From the NCBI GenBank assembly GCA_030038955.1, contig JASHQV010000006.1, forward strand, positions 1 to 16,181: a stretch of 16,181 bases of DNA, in the 5' to 3' direction. Origin of the DNA: Solirubrobacteraceae bacterium (GTDB lineage Bacteria > Actinomycetota > Thermoleophilia > Solirubrobacterales > Solirubrobacteraceae). The notes under the pieces are model-generated. The model searched no databases. It saw only the letters and a list, made by a program, of their open reading frames with translations, and was not told the DNA's origin. Position numbers and translations under genes: made by a program. Below are positions 1 through 6,811 of this stretch, one piece after another; the stretch's first letter is position 1, and every line of letters starts with the position of its first letter.

Positions 1-2
1 CC

Positions 3-956
3 GGGCATCCCGGACTGGACACCCTGTGGGAGCTGGCGGAGCGGACCGGGATGACCTGCTTCGGGACCAGCGCGGCGTTCATCAGCTCGTGCATGAAGGC
101 CGGCACGCGGCCGCGACAGGGCCGCCGGCTAACCGCTCTGCGGGCGGTCGGCTCGACTGGCTCGCCGCTGACGCCCGAAGGCTTCAGGTGGGTCTACGAG
201 CAGCTCGGCGCCGACACGTGGCTGTTCTCCACCTCCGGCGGCACCGACGTGTGCACCGCGTTCGTCGGCGGCGTGCCAACGCTCCCGGTGTTCGAGGGCG
301 AGCTGCAGGCGAGCGCGCTGGGTGCGTCGGTGGAGGCCTGGGACGAGGCCGGCAAACCGGTCGTCGGCCAGGTCGGCGAGCTCGTGATCACTGAGCCGAT
401 GCCGTCGATGCCGGTCTGCTTCTGGGGCGATCAGACCGGCGAGCGCTACCGGGACAGCTACTTCTCGATGTTCCCCGGCGTCTGGCGTCACGGCGACTGG
501 ATCGAGATCACCGCTGGCGGCGGCGCGGTCATCTACGGCCGCTCGGACGCGACGATCAACCGCGGCGGCGTGCGCATGGGCACCAGCGAGCTGTACCGCT
601 CGGTGCTGGCGCTCGACGAGCTGCTCGACGCGCTCGTCGTCGACCTGCCGCGGGAGGGCACCGACGGCTGGCTGTCGCTGTTCGTCGTGCTGCGCGGCAG
701 CGCCCAGCTCGACGATCAGCTGCGGGAGCGGATCCGCAGCCGCCTGCGCCGCGACTGCTCGCCCCGGCACGTCCCGGACGAGATCGTCCAGATCACGGAA
801 GTCCCGCGCACGCTGTCGGGCAAGGTGCTGGAGGTGCCGGTCAAGCGGATCCTCACCGGCACGCCCCCGGAGCGGGCGGCCAGTCGCGAGTCGCTCGCCA
901 ACCCGGCGGCGCTGGACGCGTTCGTGGCGATGGTGCAGGATGGTCGCGGTGGCTGA
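3..956 (+). CDS. Acetoacetate-CoA ligase, C-terminal part (5' end outside window)
   Basis: The frame is open from the left window edge and stops with TGA at 954-956, so the gene is partial; the ATG at 51 is internal. The visible 317 codons match the C-terminal half of an AMP-forming acyl-CoA synthetase of the acetoacetyl-CoA synthetase type. The motif TSGGTDVCTAF is the adenine-pocket (A5-like) region, GVWRHGDWIEI and YGRSDATINRGGVRMG are the A7/A8 hinge motifs, and PRTLSGKVLEVPVKRIL contains the C-terminal catalytic lysine (codon 822-824). The family activates acetoacetate with ATP and CoA through an acyl-adenylate, a cytoplasmic step linked to ketone-body, leucine or polyhydroxybutyrate metabolism. 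The C-terminal tail RESLANPAALDAF is also typical of this subgroup rather than acetyl-CoA synthetase. Nothing nearby indicates the pathway. A propionate or other short-chain acyl-CoA ligase is the main alternative. Confidence 0.9.
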   Translation, partial: GHPGLDTLWELAERTGMTCFGTSAAFISSCMKAGTRPRQGRRLTALRAVGSTGSPLTPEGFRWVYEQLGADTWLFSTSGGTDVCTAFVGGVPTLPVFEGELQASALGASVEAWDEAGKPVVGQVGELVITEPMPSMPVCFWGDQTGERYRDSYFSMFPGVWRHGDWIEITAGGGAVIYGRSDATINRGGVRMGTSELYRSVLALDELLDALVVDLPREGTDGWLSLFVVLRGSAQLDDQLRERIRSRLRRDCSPRHVPDEIVQITEVPRTLSGKVLEVPVKRILTGTPPERAASRESLANPAALDAFVAMVQDGRGG

Positions 957-1129
957 ACGGCGACGTACTACGATCGGGTAGTCGACAGCAGGCGGGGGAG
1001 CTGGTTGGCGCGGTGCCGTTCTTATGCAGCTCTTCCGGTTTTCACAAAGGCCTTTGAAACGCACTTGCTCAACTGAGAGGTGCTTGCCAACCGGCGAATA
1101 CAGCAGCTTCTGACAGGAGTCGATTCCGT
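957..1129. other. Intergenic gap upstream of the HtrA-like gene
   Basis: This 173-bp gap must hold the 3' end of the ligase transcript and the promoter of the protease. A GGAG-type ribosome binding site (CAGGAG, 1114-1119) lies 10 nt before the ATG at 1130. A possible -10 element, TACAGC, is at 1099-1104, but no convincing -35 stands 17 bp upstream. I see no strong terminator hairpin. Confidence 0.4.
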
Positions 1130-2260
1130 ATGAACTTGAAAATCCTCCTTCCGGCGGTGGTCGGGGCGATCGTTGGGGCGATCGTCGCGGTTCTCGTCGG
1201 CGGCGGAGGCACGACGCGCCGCACCGTAACCACCACGGTCTTGTCGAGCGGCACGTCGTCCACGGCCAGCTCGATTCCCACGTCGCTCAGCAAGCAGCAG
1301 GGCCTCTCGATCAACCAGATCTACCGCAAGGACAGCCCCGGCGTGGTCGACATCACCGTGACCGCCGAGACCTCCACCGGCGGCGGCCTGTTCGGTGGCG
1401 GTGGCACCGAGGAGACCGAGGGCGAGGGCGCCGGCGTCGTGTACGACAAGCGCGGTGACATCCTCACCGACGAGCACGTCGTCGCAAACGCCACTTCCGT
1501 CGAGGTGCATTTCCAGAACGGCGTCAACGCCAAGGCGCGGATCCTCGGCGAGGACCGGTCGACCGACATGGCCGTGATCCGCGTCGACGTGCCGACATCC
1601 GAGCTGCACCCGCTCGGGTTTGCCAACTCCAGCGACGCCCAGGTCGGCGACCCGGTGGTCGCGATCGGCAGCCCCTTCAGCCTGCCCGAGACCGTCACCT
1701 CGGGGATCATCAGCGCGGTCGGCCGCAGCATCCCGGCGCCCAACGGCTTCACGATCCTCGGCGCGCTCCAGACCGACGCTCCGATCAACCCGGGCAACTC
1801 CGGCGGGCCGCTGCTCGACGGCAACGGTGACGTGCTCGGCCTCAACGACCAGATCGACACGAACTCCGATCAGAGCTCCGGCGTCGGCTTCGCCACCCCG
1901 GGCAACGCCGACGTGCAGGTGGCGAACACGATCATCTCCGGCCACCAGGTCAAGCATGCCTACGTGGGCGTCTGCCTGAACGCGGGCAGCACCGGCGGTG
2001 CGCAGATCGCGACGACGGCCAACTCCAGCTGCCCGACCCCGGTCGTCGCCGGCTCGCCGGCCGCCAAGGCCGGCCTCCAGTCCGGCGACGTGATCACCGC
2101 GATCGACGGCAAGCCGATCAGCTCCACGAACCAGTTCATCGCCGTGGTCGGCACCTACTCGCCAGGGCAGACCGTGACCTTGACCATCAAGCACGACGGC
2201 AGCACGCGTCAGCTGAAGCTGACGCTGGCCAACCGGCCGGCGAACGCTCCCACCGGCTGA
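1130..2260 (+). CDS. HtrA/DegP-like membrane-anchored serine protease with PDZ domain
   Basis: A 376-aa S1C-family protease, expected to degrade or refold damaged proteins outside the membrane. The start is supported by CAGGAG 10 nt upstream. Residues 5-24 form one membrane segment with a very short cytoplasmic end, followed by a Thr/Ser/Gly-rich linker to about residue 57. The trypsin-like domain shows the full triad: His116 in LTDEHVVANA, Asp146 in RSTDMAVIRV and Ser224 in INPGNSGGPLL. One PDZ domain occupies about 275-370. Cys282 and Cys301, the only cysteines, both lie in the PDZ region and could form a disulfide. Length and architecture match actinobacterial HtrA proteins such as PepD, which often answer to envelope-stress systems. 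The gene stands alone and converges on ppk1. The Gly/Glu-rich segment at 83-101 replaces the start of the usual LA loop. Family assignment is secure; substrates are unknown. Confidence 0.95.
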   Translation: MNLKILLPAVVGAIVGAIVAVLVGGGGTTRRTVTTTVLSSGTSSTASSIPTSLSKQQGLSINQIYRKDSPGVVDITVTAETSTGGGLFGGGGTEETEGEGAGVVYDKRGDILTDEHVVANATSVEVHFQNGVNAKARILGEDRSTDMAVIRVDVPTSELHPLGFANSSDAQVGDPVVAIGSPFSLPETVTSGIISAVGRSIPAPNGFTILGALQTDAPINPGNSGGPLLDGNGDVLGLNDQIDTNSDQSSGVGFATPGNADVQVANTIISGHQVKHAYVGVCLNAGSTGGAQIATTANSSCPTPVVAGSPAAKAGLQSGDVITAIDGKPISSTNQFIAVVGTYSPGQTVTLTIKHDGSTRQLKLTLANRPANAPTG

Positions 2261-2293
2261 GCGGGCAGCGTCAGCTCAGCTGACGCTGCCCGC
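2261..2293. terminator. Perfect hairpin between convergent htrA-like gene and ppk1
   Basis: Arms at 2261-2276 and 2278-2293 are exact 16-nt reverse complements around a single central base, so in RNA the innermost pairs would open to form the loop. The left arm begins immediately after the protease stop codon and the right arm covers the last codons and the stop of ppk1 (TGA read from 2278-2276). Position and symmetry suit a bidirectional terminator. No T-tract follows on either strand, as is common for high-GC actinobacterial terminators. Confidence 0.65.
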
Positions 2294-4426
2294 CACCGTC
2301 GGCGTCTGAGCCAGCGAGCGCTGCATCAGCTCCCGGTGCACCGAGCGGTGTCGCCCGGGCCGCCGCTGCCATCGGCCCTGCGCGTCGAGCGTCCAGGCGT
2401 TGGTGTCGTCGGCGAAGCAGCGCTCGAGCGTATCCTCGATCTCGGCTTGCAGCTCGGGTGCATCGATCGGCACCAGCAGCTCCACGCGGCTGTCGAGGTT
2501 CCGCGGCATCAGGTCGGCGGAGCCGATGTAATAGCGGCGCTCGTCGCCGAACTGGAACGCGAAGATCCGCGTGTGCTCGAGGAAGCGCCCGACGATCGAG
2601 ACCACGTTGATCGTCTCGCTGACCCCGGGGATCCCCGGCAGCAGGCAGCAGATGCCACGCACGTTGAGATCGATCGGCACGCCCGCCTGCGAAGCGCGGT
2701 ACAGCGCCTCGATGCAGCGGCGGTCGACGAGCGAGTTCATCTTCATCGCGATCCGCGCCGGCTGCCCCGCGAGGCGAGAGGCGATCGCCCGCTCGATCAG
2801 CTCGAGCAGCGGCTCGCGCAGAGCATCCGGGGCGACCAGCAGCTTGCGCTGGCGCTTCGGGTGCCCGTAGCCGGTCAGCGCATTGAACACGCTGGCGACC
2901 TCGTCTCCGATCTCCCGGTCGGTCGTGAACAGCCCGAAGTCCTCGTACAGGCGGGCGTTCTTGGCGTGGAAGTTGCCGGTGCCGATCATCACGTAGTGGC
3001 GCACCTCGCCGTGCTCGCGACGGACCACGAGGATCGCCTTGGCGTGTGTCTTCAGCCCGGGGATCCCGTGCACGACGTGGGCGCCCGCCTCCTCCAGCTC
3101 GCGTGACCAGCGGATGTTCTGGCGCTCGTCGAAGCGCGCCTTGAGCTCGACCATGCAGACGGCCTGCTTGCCTTTCTCGGCGGCGTCGATCAGCGCCGGG
3201 ACCAGCACCGAGTCGTTGGAGGTGCGGTACACGGTCATCTTGATCGCGAGCACGTTGGGGTCATCGACCGCCTGCATGACGAACCGCTCGACACTGGTCG
3301 AGAACGATTGGTAGGGGTAGTGGACGAGCACGTCGCCGGCCCGCATCGCGGCGAACACGTCGGGCTCGTCGTCGGCGTCTCCGGGCCGTGCCCGGAAGGC
3401 CGGGTGCGTCACCGGCGTCCAGGAGGACTCACGCAGGTCCTCGTGTCCGTCGATGCCAGCGATCTGCCACAGGTCGCTGAGATCGAGCAGCCCGTCCACG
3501 TCGAACACCTGACTTACGGCCACCCCCAGCCAGTCGATCAGTCGGGTGCGCATCTCCGCGTCCATGCCCGCGCCGACCTCGAGCCGCACGACTTCGCCGA
3601 ACCGCCGGCGGCGGAGCTCGTCCTCGACCGCGCGCAGCAGGTCATCGGCCTCGTCGGAGACGTCGAAGTCGGCGTCGCGGGTCACGCGAAACAGGTCGTA
3701 GGCGACGATCTCCATACCCGGGAACAGGCTGTCCAGGTGCCTGGCGATGATGTCCTCGAGCGGGATGAACGTCTGTGGCTCGATCTCGACGAAGCGCGGC
3801 AGCACCTCCTTCGGGACCTTCACACGCGCGTAGACCCCCTGGTCCGAGACGGGGTCTCGGAGTCGCACGAGCAGGCTCAGCGACAGGTTCGAGATGTACG
3901 GGAACGGGCGGCCCGGACCGATCGCAAGAGGGATCAGCGCGGGGAAGATGTGCTTGCGGAAGTGCTCGTCGAGTGCCTCGGCCGAAGCGCCCGACTGCTG
4001 GGACGTGACGATCCTGATTCCGTGCTCGGCCAGCGCGGGGGCGATCGCGTCGCGGAACTGGTGAGAATGACGCCGCTCGAGCCCGCGCACCTTGCCAGCG
4101 ATCTCGTCGAGCACCCGGCTGGGAGACAGGCCGTCCGGGCCACGGGTGTCGATGCCGGCATCGAGCTGATCGTGGACGCCAGCCACCCGGATCATGAAGA
4201 ACTCGTCGAGGTTGGTGGTGCAGATCGCGAGGAACTTGACGCGCTCGATCAGTGGCAGCTGCTCGTCCTCGGCCAGCTGTAGCACCCGGTCGTTGAAGTC
4301 CAGCCACGACAGCTCGCGGTTGACGTACAGGCGGGAGTCGCGGAGGCTCGGGCGTTCGTGCTCGTCGACCCCGCCCGGACTGTGATCCTCGGCCGTGCGG
4401 GCTCCGGAGACGGCGGGCTCGGTCAT
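2276..4426 (-). CDS. ppk1: Polyphosphate kinase 1
   Basis: A 716-aa PPK1, about the family's normal size, which reversibly transfers the ATP gamma-phosphate to inorganic polyphosphate. The N domain starts with YVNRELSWLDFNDRVL (about 34-49), followed by the conserved FLAICTTNLDEFFMIRVAG. The head domain follows at roughly 120-330 and the phospholipase D-like catalytic halves make up the C-terminal part. The autophosphorylated His is His461 in GLKTHAKAILV. The equivalent of the second E. coli active-site His (His454) is Met480 in HYVMIGTGNF, which is unusual. I place the start at the ATG at 4424-4426: it overlaps the stop of the upstream phosphatase as ATGA and leaves a normal N terminus. The open frame continues 107 codons further upstream, but that part is only the shadow of the phosphatase gene. 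Ppk1 and the phosphatase are probably one translationally coupled unit in a region rich in phosphate genes. Confidence 0.96.
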   Translation of the reverse strand: MTEPAVSGARTAEDHSPGGVDEHERPSLRDSRLYVNRELSWLDFNDRVLQLAEDEQLPLIERVKFLAICTTNLDEFFMIRVAGVHDQLDAGIDTRGPDGLSPSRVLDEIAGKVRGLERRHSHQFRDAIAPALAEHGIRIVTSQQSGASAEALDEHFRKHIFPALIPLAIGPGRPFPYISNLSLSLLVRLRDPVSDQGVYARVKVPKEVLPRFVEIEPQTFIPLEDIIARHLDSLFPGMEIVAYDLFRVTRDADFDVSDEADDLLRAVEDELRRRRFGEVVRLEVGAGMDAEMRTRLIDWLGVAVSQVFDVDGLLDLSDLWQIAGIDGHEDLRESSWTPVTHPAFRARPGDADDEPDVFAAMRAGDVLVHYPYQSFSTSVERFVMQAVDDPNVLAIKMTVYRTSNDSVLVPALIDAAEKGKQAVCMVELKARFDERQNIRWSRELEEAGAHVVHGIPGLKTHAKAILVVRREHGEVRHYVMIGTGNFHAKNARLYEDFGLFTTDREIGDEVASVFNALTGYGHPKRQRKLLVAPDALREPLLELIERAIASRLAGQPARIAMKMNSLVDRRCIEALYRASQAGVPIDLNVRGICCLLPGIPGVSETINVVSIVGRFLEHTRIFAFQFGDERRYYIGSADLMPRNLDSRVELLVPIDAPELQAEIEDTLERCFADDTNAWTLDAQGRWQRRPGRHRSVHRELMQRSLAQTPTVAGSVS

Positions 4427-4929
4427 CGCGAGCCCCGCTCGCCGCCGCTGCCCGCCTGCTGGGCAGCGGCGCCGCGGCTTGTCGTTCCCGCCAGCCGGCG
4501 TGCGGCCGCGATCAGCTCCAGCTCTCGCGGGCGCAGGAGCAGGACCAGCTCGCCCTTGCGGATCGCCGCCAGGCCGGCTTTGCTCATCCGTGCGTGCGCA
4601 CCGGTGAGATCGTGCACGGCCCGCGAGAAGGAGGGATCGTGTCCGATCAGGATCACCTCGCCCAGTCCCGCTGCCAGCTGCTCGGCGTCGAACGGACCTC
4701 CCGCCAGCTCTGGTGTGACGCTGACTGGCACGCCGAGCGGCTCGCACGCCAGCTCGGCCGTCTCAAGCGCTCGACGCTTCGGGCTGCACAGACATAGGTC
4801 CAGCTCGACCTCGAGGTTTGCCAGCGCCCGGCCGGCGGCGCGTGCCTGTCGGATCCCCTTGTCGGTGAGGGGACGCGAGTCGTCGGGCACGCCGTCGGCC
4901 GCATCGGCGTGGCGAAGCAACCACAGCAT
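4423..4929 (-). CDS. SixA-like histidine phosphatase
   Basis: A 168-aa member of the histidine phosphatase (phosphoglycerate mutase-like) superfamily, small SixA branch. The catalytic motif is LLRHADAADG with His7 as the predicted phospho-acceptor. CSPKRRALETAEL supplies the phosphate-pocket arginines and LIGHDPSFS the second catalytic histidine, His97. SixA proteins remove phosphate from phosphohistidine in signalling proteins; related small phosphatases act on other phosphoesters, so the substrate is open. The start at 4929 puts the RHA motif at residue 6 as in the family; the longer open frame to 5019 adds non-homologous sequence. The stop overlaps the ppk1 start (ATGA). There is no Shine-Dalgarno sequence before the ATG, and a TACAGT hexamer lies 7 nt upstream, so the message may be leaderless. 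The family is secure; a role in polyphosphate metabolism is inferred only from the coupling. Confidence 0.9.
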   Translation of the reverse strand: MLWLLRHADAADGVPDDSRPLTDKGIRQARAAGRALANLEVELDLCLCSPKRRALETAELACEPLGVPVSVTPELAGGPFDAEQLAAGLGEVILIGHDPSFSRAVHDLTGAHARMSKAGLAAIRKGELVLLLRPRELELIAAARRLAGTTSRGAAAQQAGSGGERGSR

Positions 4930-4936
4930 CGCTGGA

Positions 4937-4965
4937 ACTGTAGATGACTGTTTCCAGGTTGGTGA
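4937..4965 (-). promoter_or_regulatory. Candidate promoter of the sixA-like/ppk1 unit (leaderless)
   Basis: Read on the minus strand, TACAGT (4942-4937) fits the TAnnnT -10 pattern and is followed by 7 nt and then the ATG at 4929, so transcription would begin at or next to the start codon. The hexamer 17 bp upstream is TCACCA (4965-4960), a poor -35. TCACCA-N5-GAAACA (4965-4949) loosely resembles the 11-bp repeats before pstS and the regulator gene, but the match is weak. Confidence 0.4.
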
Positions 4966-5074
4966 GAACCGGGATGTTCGTGGACGCGCCTCTGGGCGTG
5001 TGCAGCTTTGGTCGCTCAAGCGGGTGTCGCGTAAGCCGGCAAACCGGAAAGGCCCTCAAAAGGTGACAACCGCG

Positions 5075-5120
5075 GCGGGATGCCGCTGGAAGCAACCGTG
5101 GCGGGATGCTGCTGGGAAGC
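5075..5120 (+). repeat. Pair of imperfect 19/20-bp direct repeats
   Basis: GCGGGATGCCGCTGGAAGC at 5075-5093 recurs at 5101-5120 with one substitution and one inserted G, separated by seven bases. The pair lies between the sixA-like promoter and the large inverted repeat. Its role is unknown. Confidence 0.6.
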
Positions 5121-5152
5121 GCTCTGTCCCGAAATTCCTTCTGCCGGTCCAA

Positions 5153-5199
5153 CCGCGGGTCGAAATTCGTTGGACTGTCCAACGAATTTCGACCCGCGG
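5153..5199. repeat. 22-bp perfect inverted repeat (hairpin with 3-nt loop)
   Basis: Arms at 5153-5174 and 5178-5199 are exact reverse complements around CTG. The element lies about 70 bp beyond the VKOR stop codon and about 225 bp upstream of the sixA-like start, on the strand both genes use. It could be a terminator of the dsbA-VKOR unit, although no T-run follows. Its centre TTGGACTGTCCAA also looks like a dyad operator, and a small mobile repeat is a third option. Confidence 0.75.
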
Positions 5200-5269
5200 G
5201 CGTGATCAGCTGGCCGCCTCGGGTCGGCTGCTGCGGGCTGGCTGTGGGCCGCCGCGCGCCTGAGCGCCG

Positions 5270-5749
5270 TCAGGCCGGCTGCGGGCTACCGCGTAAGAAG
5301 CGGATTCCCGTGAGCACCATCAGGACCGTCATGCACACCGCGCTGCTCACGCACCACTCGCAGATCTCCTTGATCGTGAACACCTCGCGGTAGGTCAGGT
5401 AGGCGCTGAAGCCGAAGCCGATCAGCGCCACCAGGAACGCGAACGCGCGCGGCAGCTCGCCGCGGAAGGCGAGCGACGTCAGCAGCGCGAAGTAGCCGAC
5501 CAGCCCCAGCACCGCCACCGGCACACCGTCGAGCTCGGACCACACCGACGACTGCACGGTCTCGCAGCTGGAGTGGCCGTGGTGGCCGCCGAGGCACAGC
5601 AGCGTGGCGAAGCCGTTGTAGTGCTCGTAGGTCGTGTAGGCGGCGATCACCAGCCCGATCGCCGCGAACACGAGGATCGCAAGCGTCAGCGCGTCCGGCC
5701 TTCGGCTGGCGCGCTCCGTGCGCTCGGGGTGGCGCGCGGTGGCGGTCAC
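5270..5749 (-). CDS. Vitamin K epoxide reductase (VKOR) family membrane protein
   Basis: A 159-aa integral membrane protein with four predicted helices (about 22-40, 78-95, 103-120 and 132-150). Bacterial VKOR reoxidises DsbA and passes electrons to quinone, as DsbB does in E. coli. The diagnostic residues are present: the periplasmic loop pair Cys52 and Cys62 (LCLGG and SSCETVQSS), the conserved Ser in that loop, and the quinone-side CXXC Cys130-Cys133 in EICEWCVSS. The start is GTG at 5747-5749, overlapping the TGA of a 15-codon leader frame as GTGA. This junction arose from a 44-bp tandem duplication. The gene follows the DsbA-like gene on the same strand, the same partnership as in mycobacteria and other Actinomycetota. 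There is no fused thioredoxin domain, so the neighbouring protein is the expected partner. The assignment is secure. Confidence 0.93.
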   Translation of the reverse strand: MTATARHPERTERASRRPDALTLAILVFAAIGLVIAAYTTYEHYNGFATLLCLGGHHGHSSCETVQSSVWSELDGVPVAVLGLVGYFALLTSLAFRGELPRAFAFLVALIGFGFSAYLTYREVFTIKEICEWCVSSAVCMTVLMVLTGIRFLRGSPQPA

Positions 5750-5794
5750 GTGGCGCGCTTCGTGCGCTCGGGGTGGCGCGCGGTGGCGGTCACG
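5707..5794. repeat. 44-bp tandem duplication at the dsbA-VKOR junction
   Basis: Positions 5707-5750 and 5751-5794 are adjacent copies differing at one base (C5716 versus T5760). The unit contains the end of the DsbA-like frame and the first codons of VKOR. A single unit would give a plain 4-nt GTGA overlap between the two genes; the duplication inserted a second copy of the start region between them. Confidence 0.9.
5746..5793 (-). other. 15-codon leader frame between the DsbA-like gene and VKOR
   Basis: A GTG at 5791-5793 overlaps the DsbA stop (GTGA), opens a 15-codon frame nearly identical to the VKOR N terminus (MTATARHPERTKRAT) and ends in a TGA overlapping the VKOR GTG, again as GTGA. 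It is a by-product of the tandem duplication. It could act as a translational relay by termination-reinitiation; nothing shows that the peptide itself matters. Confidence 0.4.
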
Positions 5795-6605
5795 TGACCT
5801 GCTTGATCGCCTGCTGGAGCGCGGCGTAGGTGGGGATTCCGCCGGCCGCCTCGGTCTCCTTGCCCGTGGGGCCCTTGGCGATCAGCGTGGGGGTGCCGTC
5901 CAGGCCGAGCCGCGAGGCCTCCTGCTCGTCGCCTTCGACCTGCGACAGCAGCGCCGGATCCTTCTGGTCGGTCTGCCATTTGGCGAGGTTGAGGCCGGGT
6001 ATCTGCTTGGCCAGCCCGTCCAGGAAGGTGGCGTTGACGTAGTGGGTGGTCTCGTCGCCTTGCTCATGGTAGAAGAGCTCTGCGTAATCCCAGAACAGGT
6101 GCTGCTGGCCGGCCGCGTAGGCGGCGACCTGCTGCTCGTTGAACACGGTCTGTCCGCTGTTGTTGCAGGTGGCTGTGCAGAACGACCTGTAGATGATCTT
6201 CACCTTGCCGGTGCGCACGTCATTCTTGATGAACTGGGACAGGCCACCGCCGTCGATCCCGAGCGTGAACGCGCGGCAGATCGGGCACTCGAGATCGCCG
6301 AAGTAGTACATCGTCAGCTTGGCGTTGGGATTGCCCAGGGTGGTGCCGGTCTGCGGGATTCCCGCCAGCAGGCTGTTGACCTGGCCATAGGTCTGACTGG
6401 CCGTGTGCTGGTTCTTGATCAGCCCGCCACCGCTGCTGCCACCTGCCGAAATCGCGATCGCCACGGCGATCACGGCCACGGCCACGACCAGCACGCCGCC
6501 GAGCATCTGCATCCGTCGCCGGCGCTGCGTGTGGGCGGCCGCCGCGCGTTCCTGTTCGAGCCGGCGCTGACGCGCCGCGTCTTTCTGTTGCTTGCGAGAT
6601 GCCAT
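5790..6605 (-). CDS. DsbA-like membrane-anchored thiol-disulfide oxidoreductase
   Basis: A 271-aa thioredoxin-fold protein of the DsbA/thioredoxin_4 group. Residues 1-32 are a highly charged cytoplasmic segment, 33-53 a membrane anchor, 54-75 a Gly/Ser-rich linker, and the catalytic domain follows. The active site is FGDLECPICRAF with Cys107-Pro-Ile-Cys110, and GLDGTPTLIAKG gives the cis-proline loop at Pro239. A further pair, Cys143 and Cys147 in SFCTATCNNS, lies in the same domain. The protein should oxidise cysteines in exported proteins and be reoxidised by the VKOR encoded next. Its TGA overlaps a GTG that now begins a duplicated copy of the VKOR start region. The ATG at 6603-6605 has no strong ribosome binding site. 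Isomerase or reductase activity cannot be excluded from sequence, but pairing with VKOR favours an oxidase. Confidence 0.92.
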   Translation of the reverse strand: MASRKQQKDAARQRRLEQERAAAAHTQRRRRMQMLGGVLVVAVAVIAVAIAISAGGSSGGGLIKNQHTASQTYGQVNSLLAGIPQTGTTLGNPNAKLTMYYFGDLECPICRAFTLGIDGGGLSQFIKNDVRTGKVKIIYRSFCTATCNNSGQTVFNEQQVAAYAAGQQHLFWDYAELFYHEQGDETTHYVNATFLDGLAKQIPGLNLAKWQTDQKDPALLSQVEGDEQEASRLGLDGTPTLIAKGPTGKETEAAGGIPTYAALQQAIKQVT

Positions 6606-6652
6606 CCCGTGTACGACCGGTTCGCTGCTGCGGGGACGCCCGTCCGCGGCGG

Positions 6653-6705
6653 AGAATAGCGGTGCGGCGGGCGAAGTGACCGTGCTCTTAGCCCGCTCTT
6701 AGGGT
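6653..6705 (-). promoter_or_regulatory. Candidate promoter and 11-bp tandem repeat upstream of the DsbA-like gene
   Basis: GCTCTTAG occurs at 6684-6691 and again at 6695-6702, an exact 11-bp period that would place two binding sites on the same helix face. On the minus strand a TATTCT -10-like hexamer (6658-6653) lies 25 nt downstream of the repeats, about 48 nt before the ATG. The repeats would then sit just upstream of a poor -35, an activator position. No experimental support. Confidence 0.35.
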
Positions 6706-6811
6706 CCGCCGCGCTCCGGGGACCGAGACTGCAAGCTTGGCGTTTCCCAAGCGGTGGTAACGCGCGACCGGGGTGCCGGCAGCGAATCGCGCCAGAGCTC
6801 CGCAGTTTGCG

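Larger units (their letters stand above)
4930..5269. other. 340-bp non-coding gap with repeats between VKOR and the sixA-like gene
   Basis: No plausible gene lies here. The gap holds the candidate sixA promoter at its left end, two near-identical direct repeats (5075-5093 and 5101-5120), a 22-bp perfect inverted repeat (5153-5199) and the 3' flank of the VKOR gene. The sequence GAAATTC occurs at 5131-5137 and again in each arm of the inverted repeat, and GTCCAAC at 5147-5153 and 5177-5183. Positions 5131-5153 may therefore be a decayed copy of the same element. The core is AT-richer than its surroundings. Confidence 0.6.

Noticed and set aside
129..1064. Minus-strand frame opposite the acetoacetate-CoA ligase
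   Set aside because: Composition is that of a shadow, and the plus strand carries clear adenylate-forming enzyme motifs.
2336..4282. Long plus-strand open frames opposite ppk1
   Set aside because: They are antisense shadows with Arg/Val/His-rich composition typical of high-GC genes read on the other strand; ppk1 motifs cover the same DNA.
4427..4747. N-terminal extension of ppk1 by 107 codons
   Set aside because: It lies wholly inside the sixA-like gene in another frame, has no family similarity, and the ATG at 4426 gives a standard PPK1 N terminus with an ATGA overlap.
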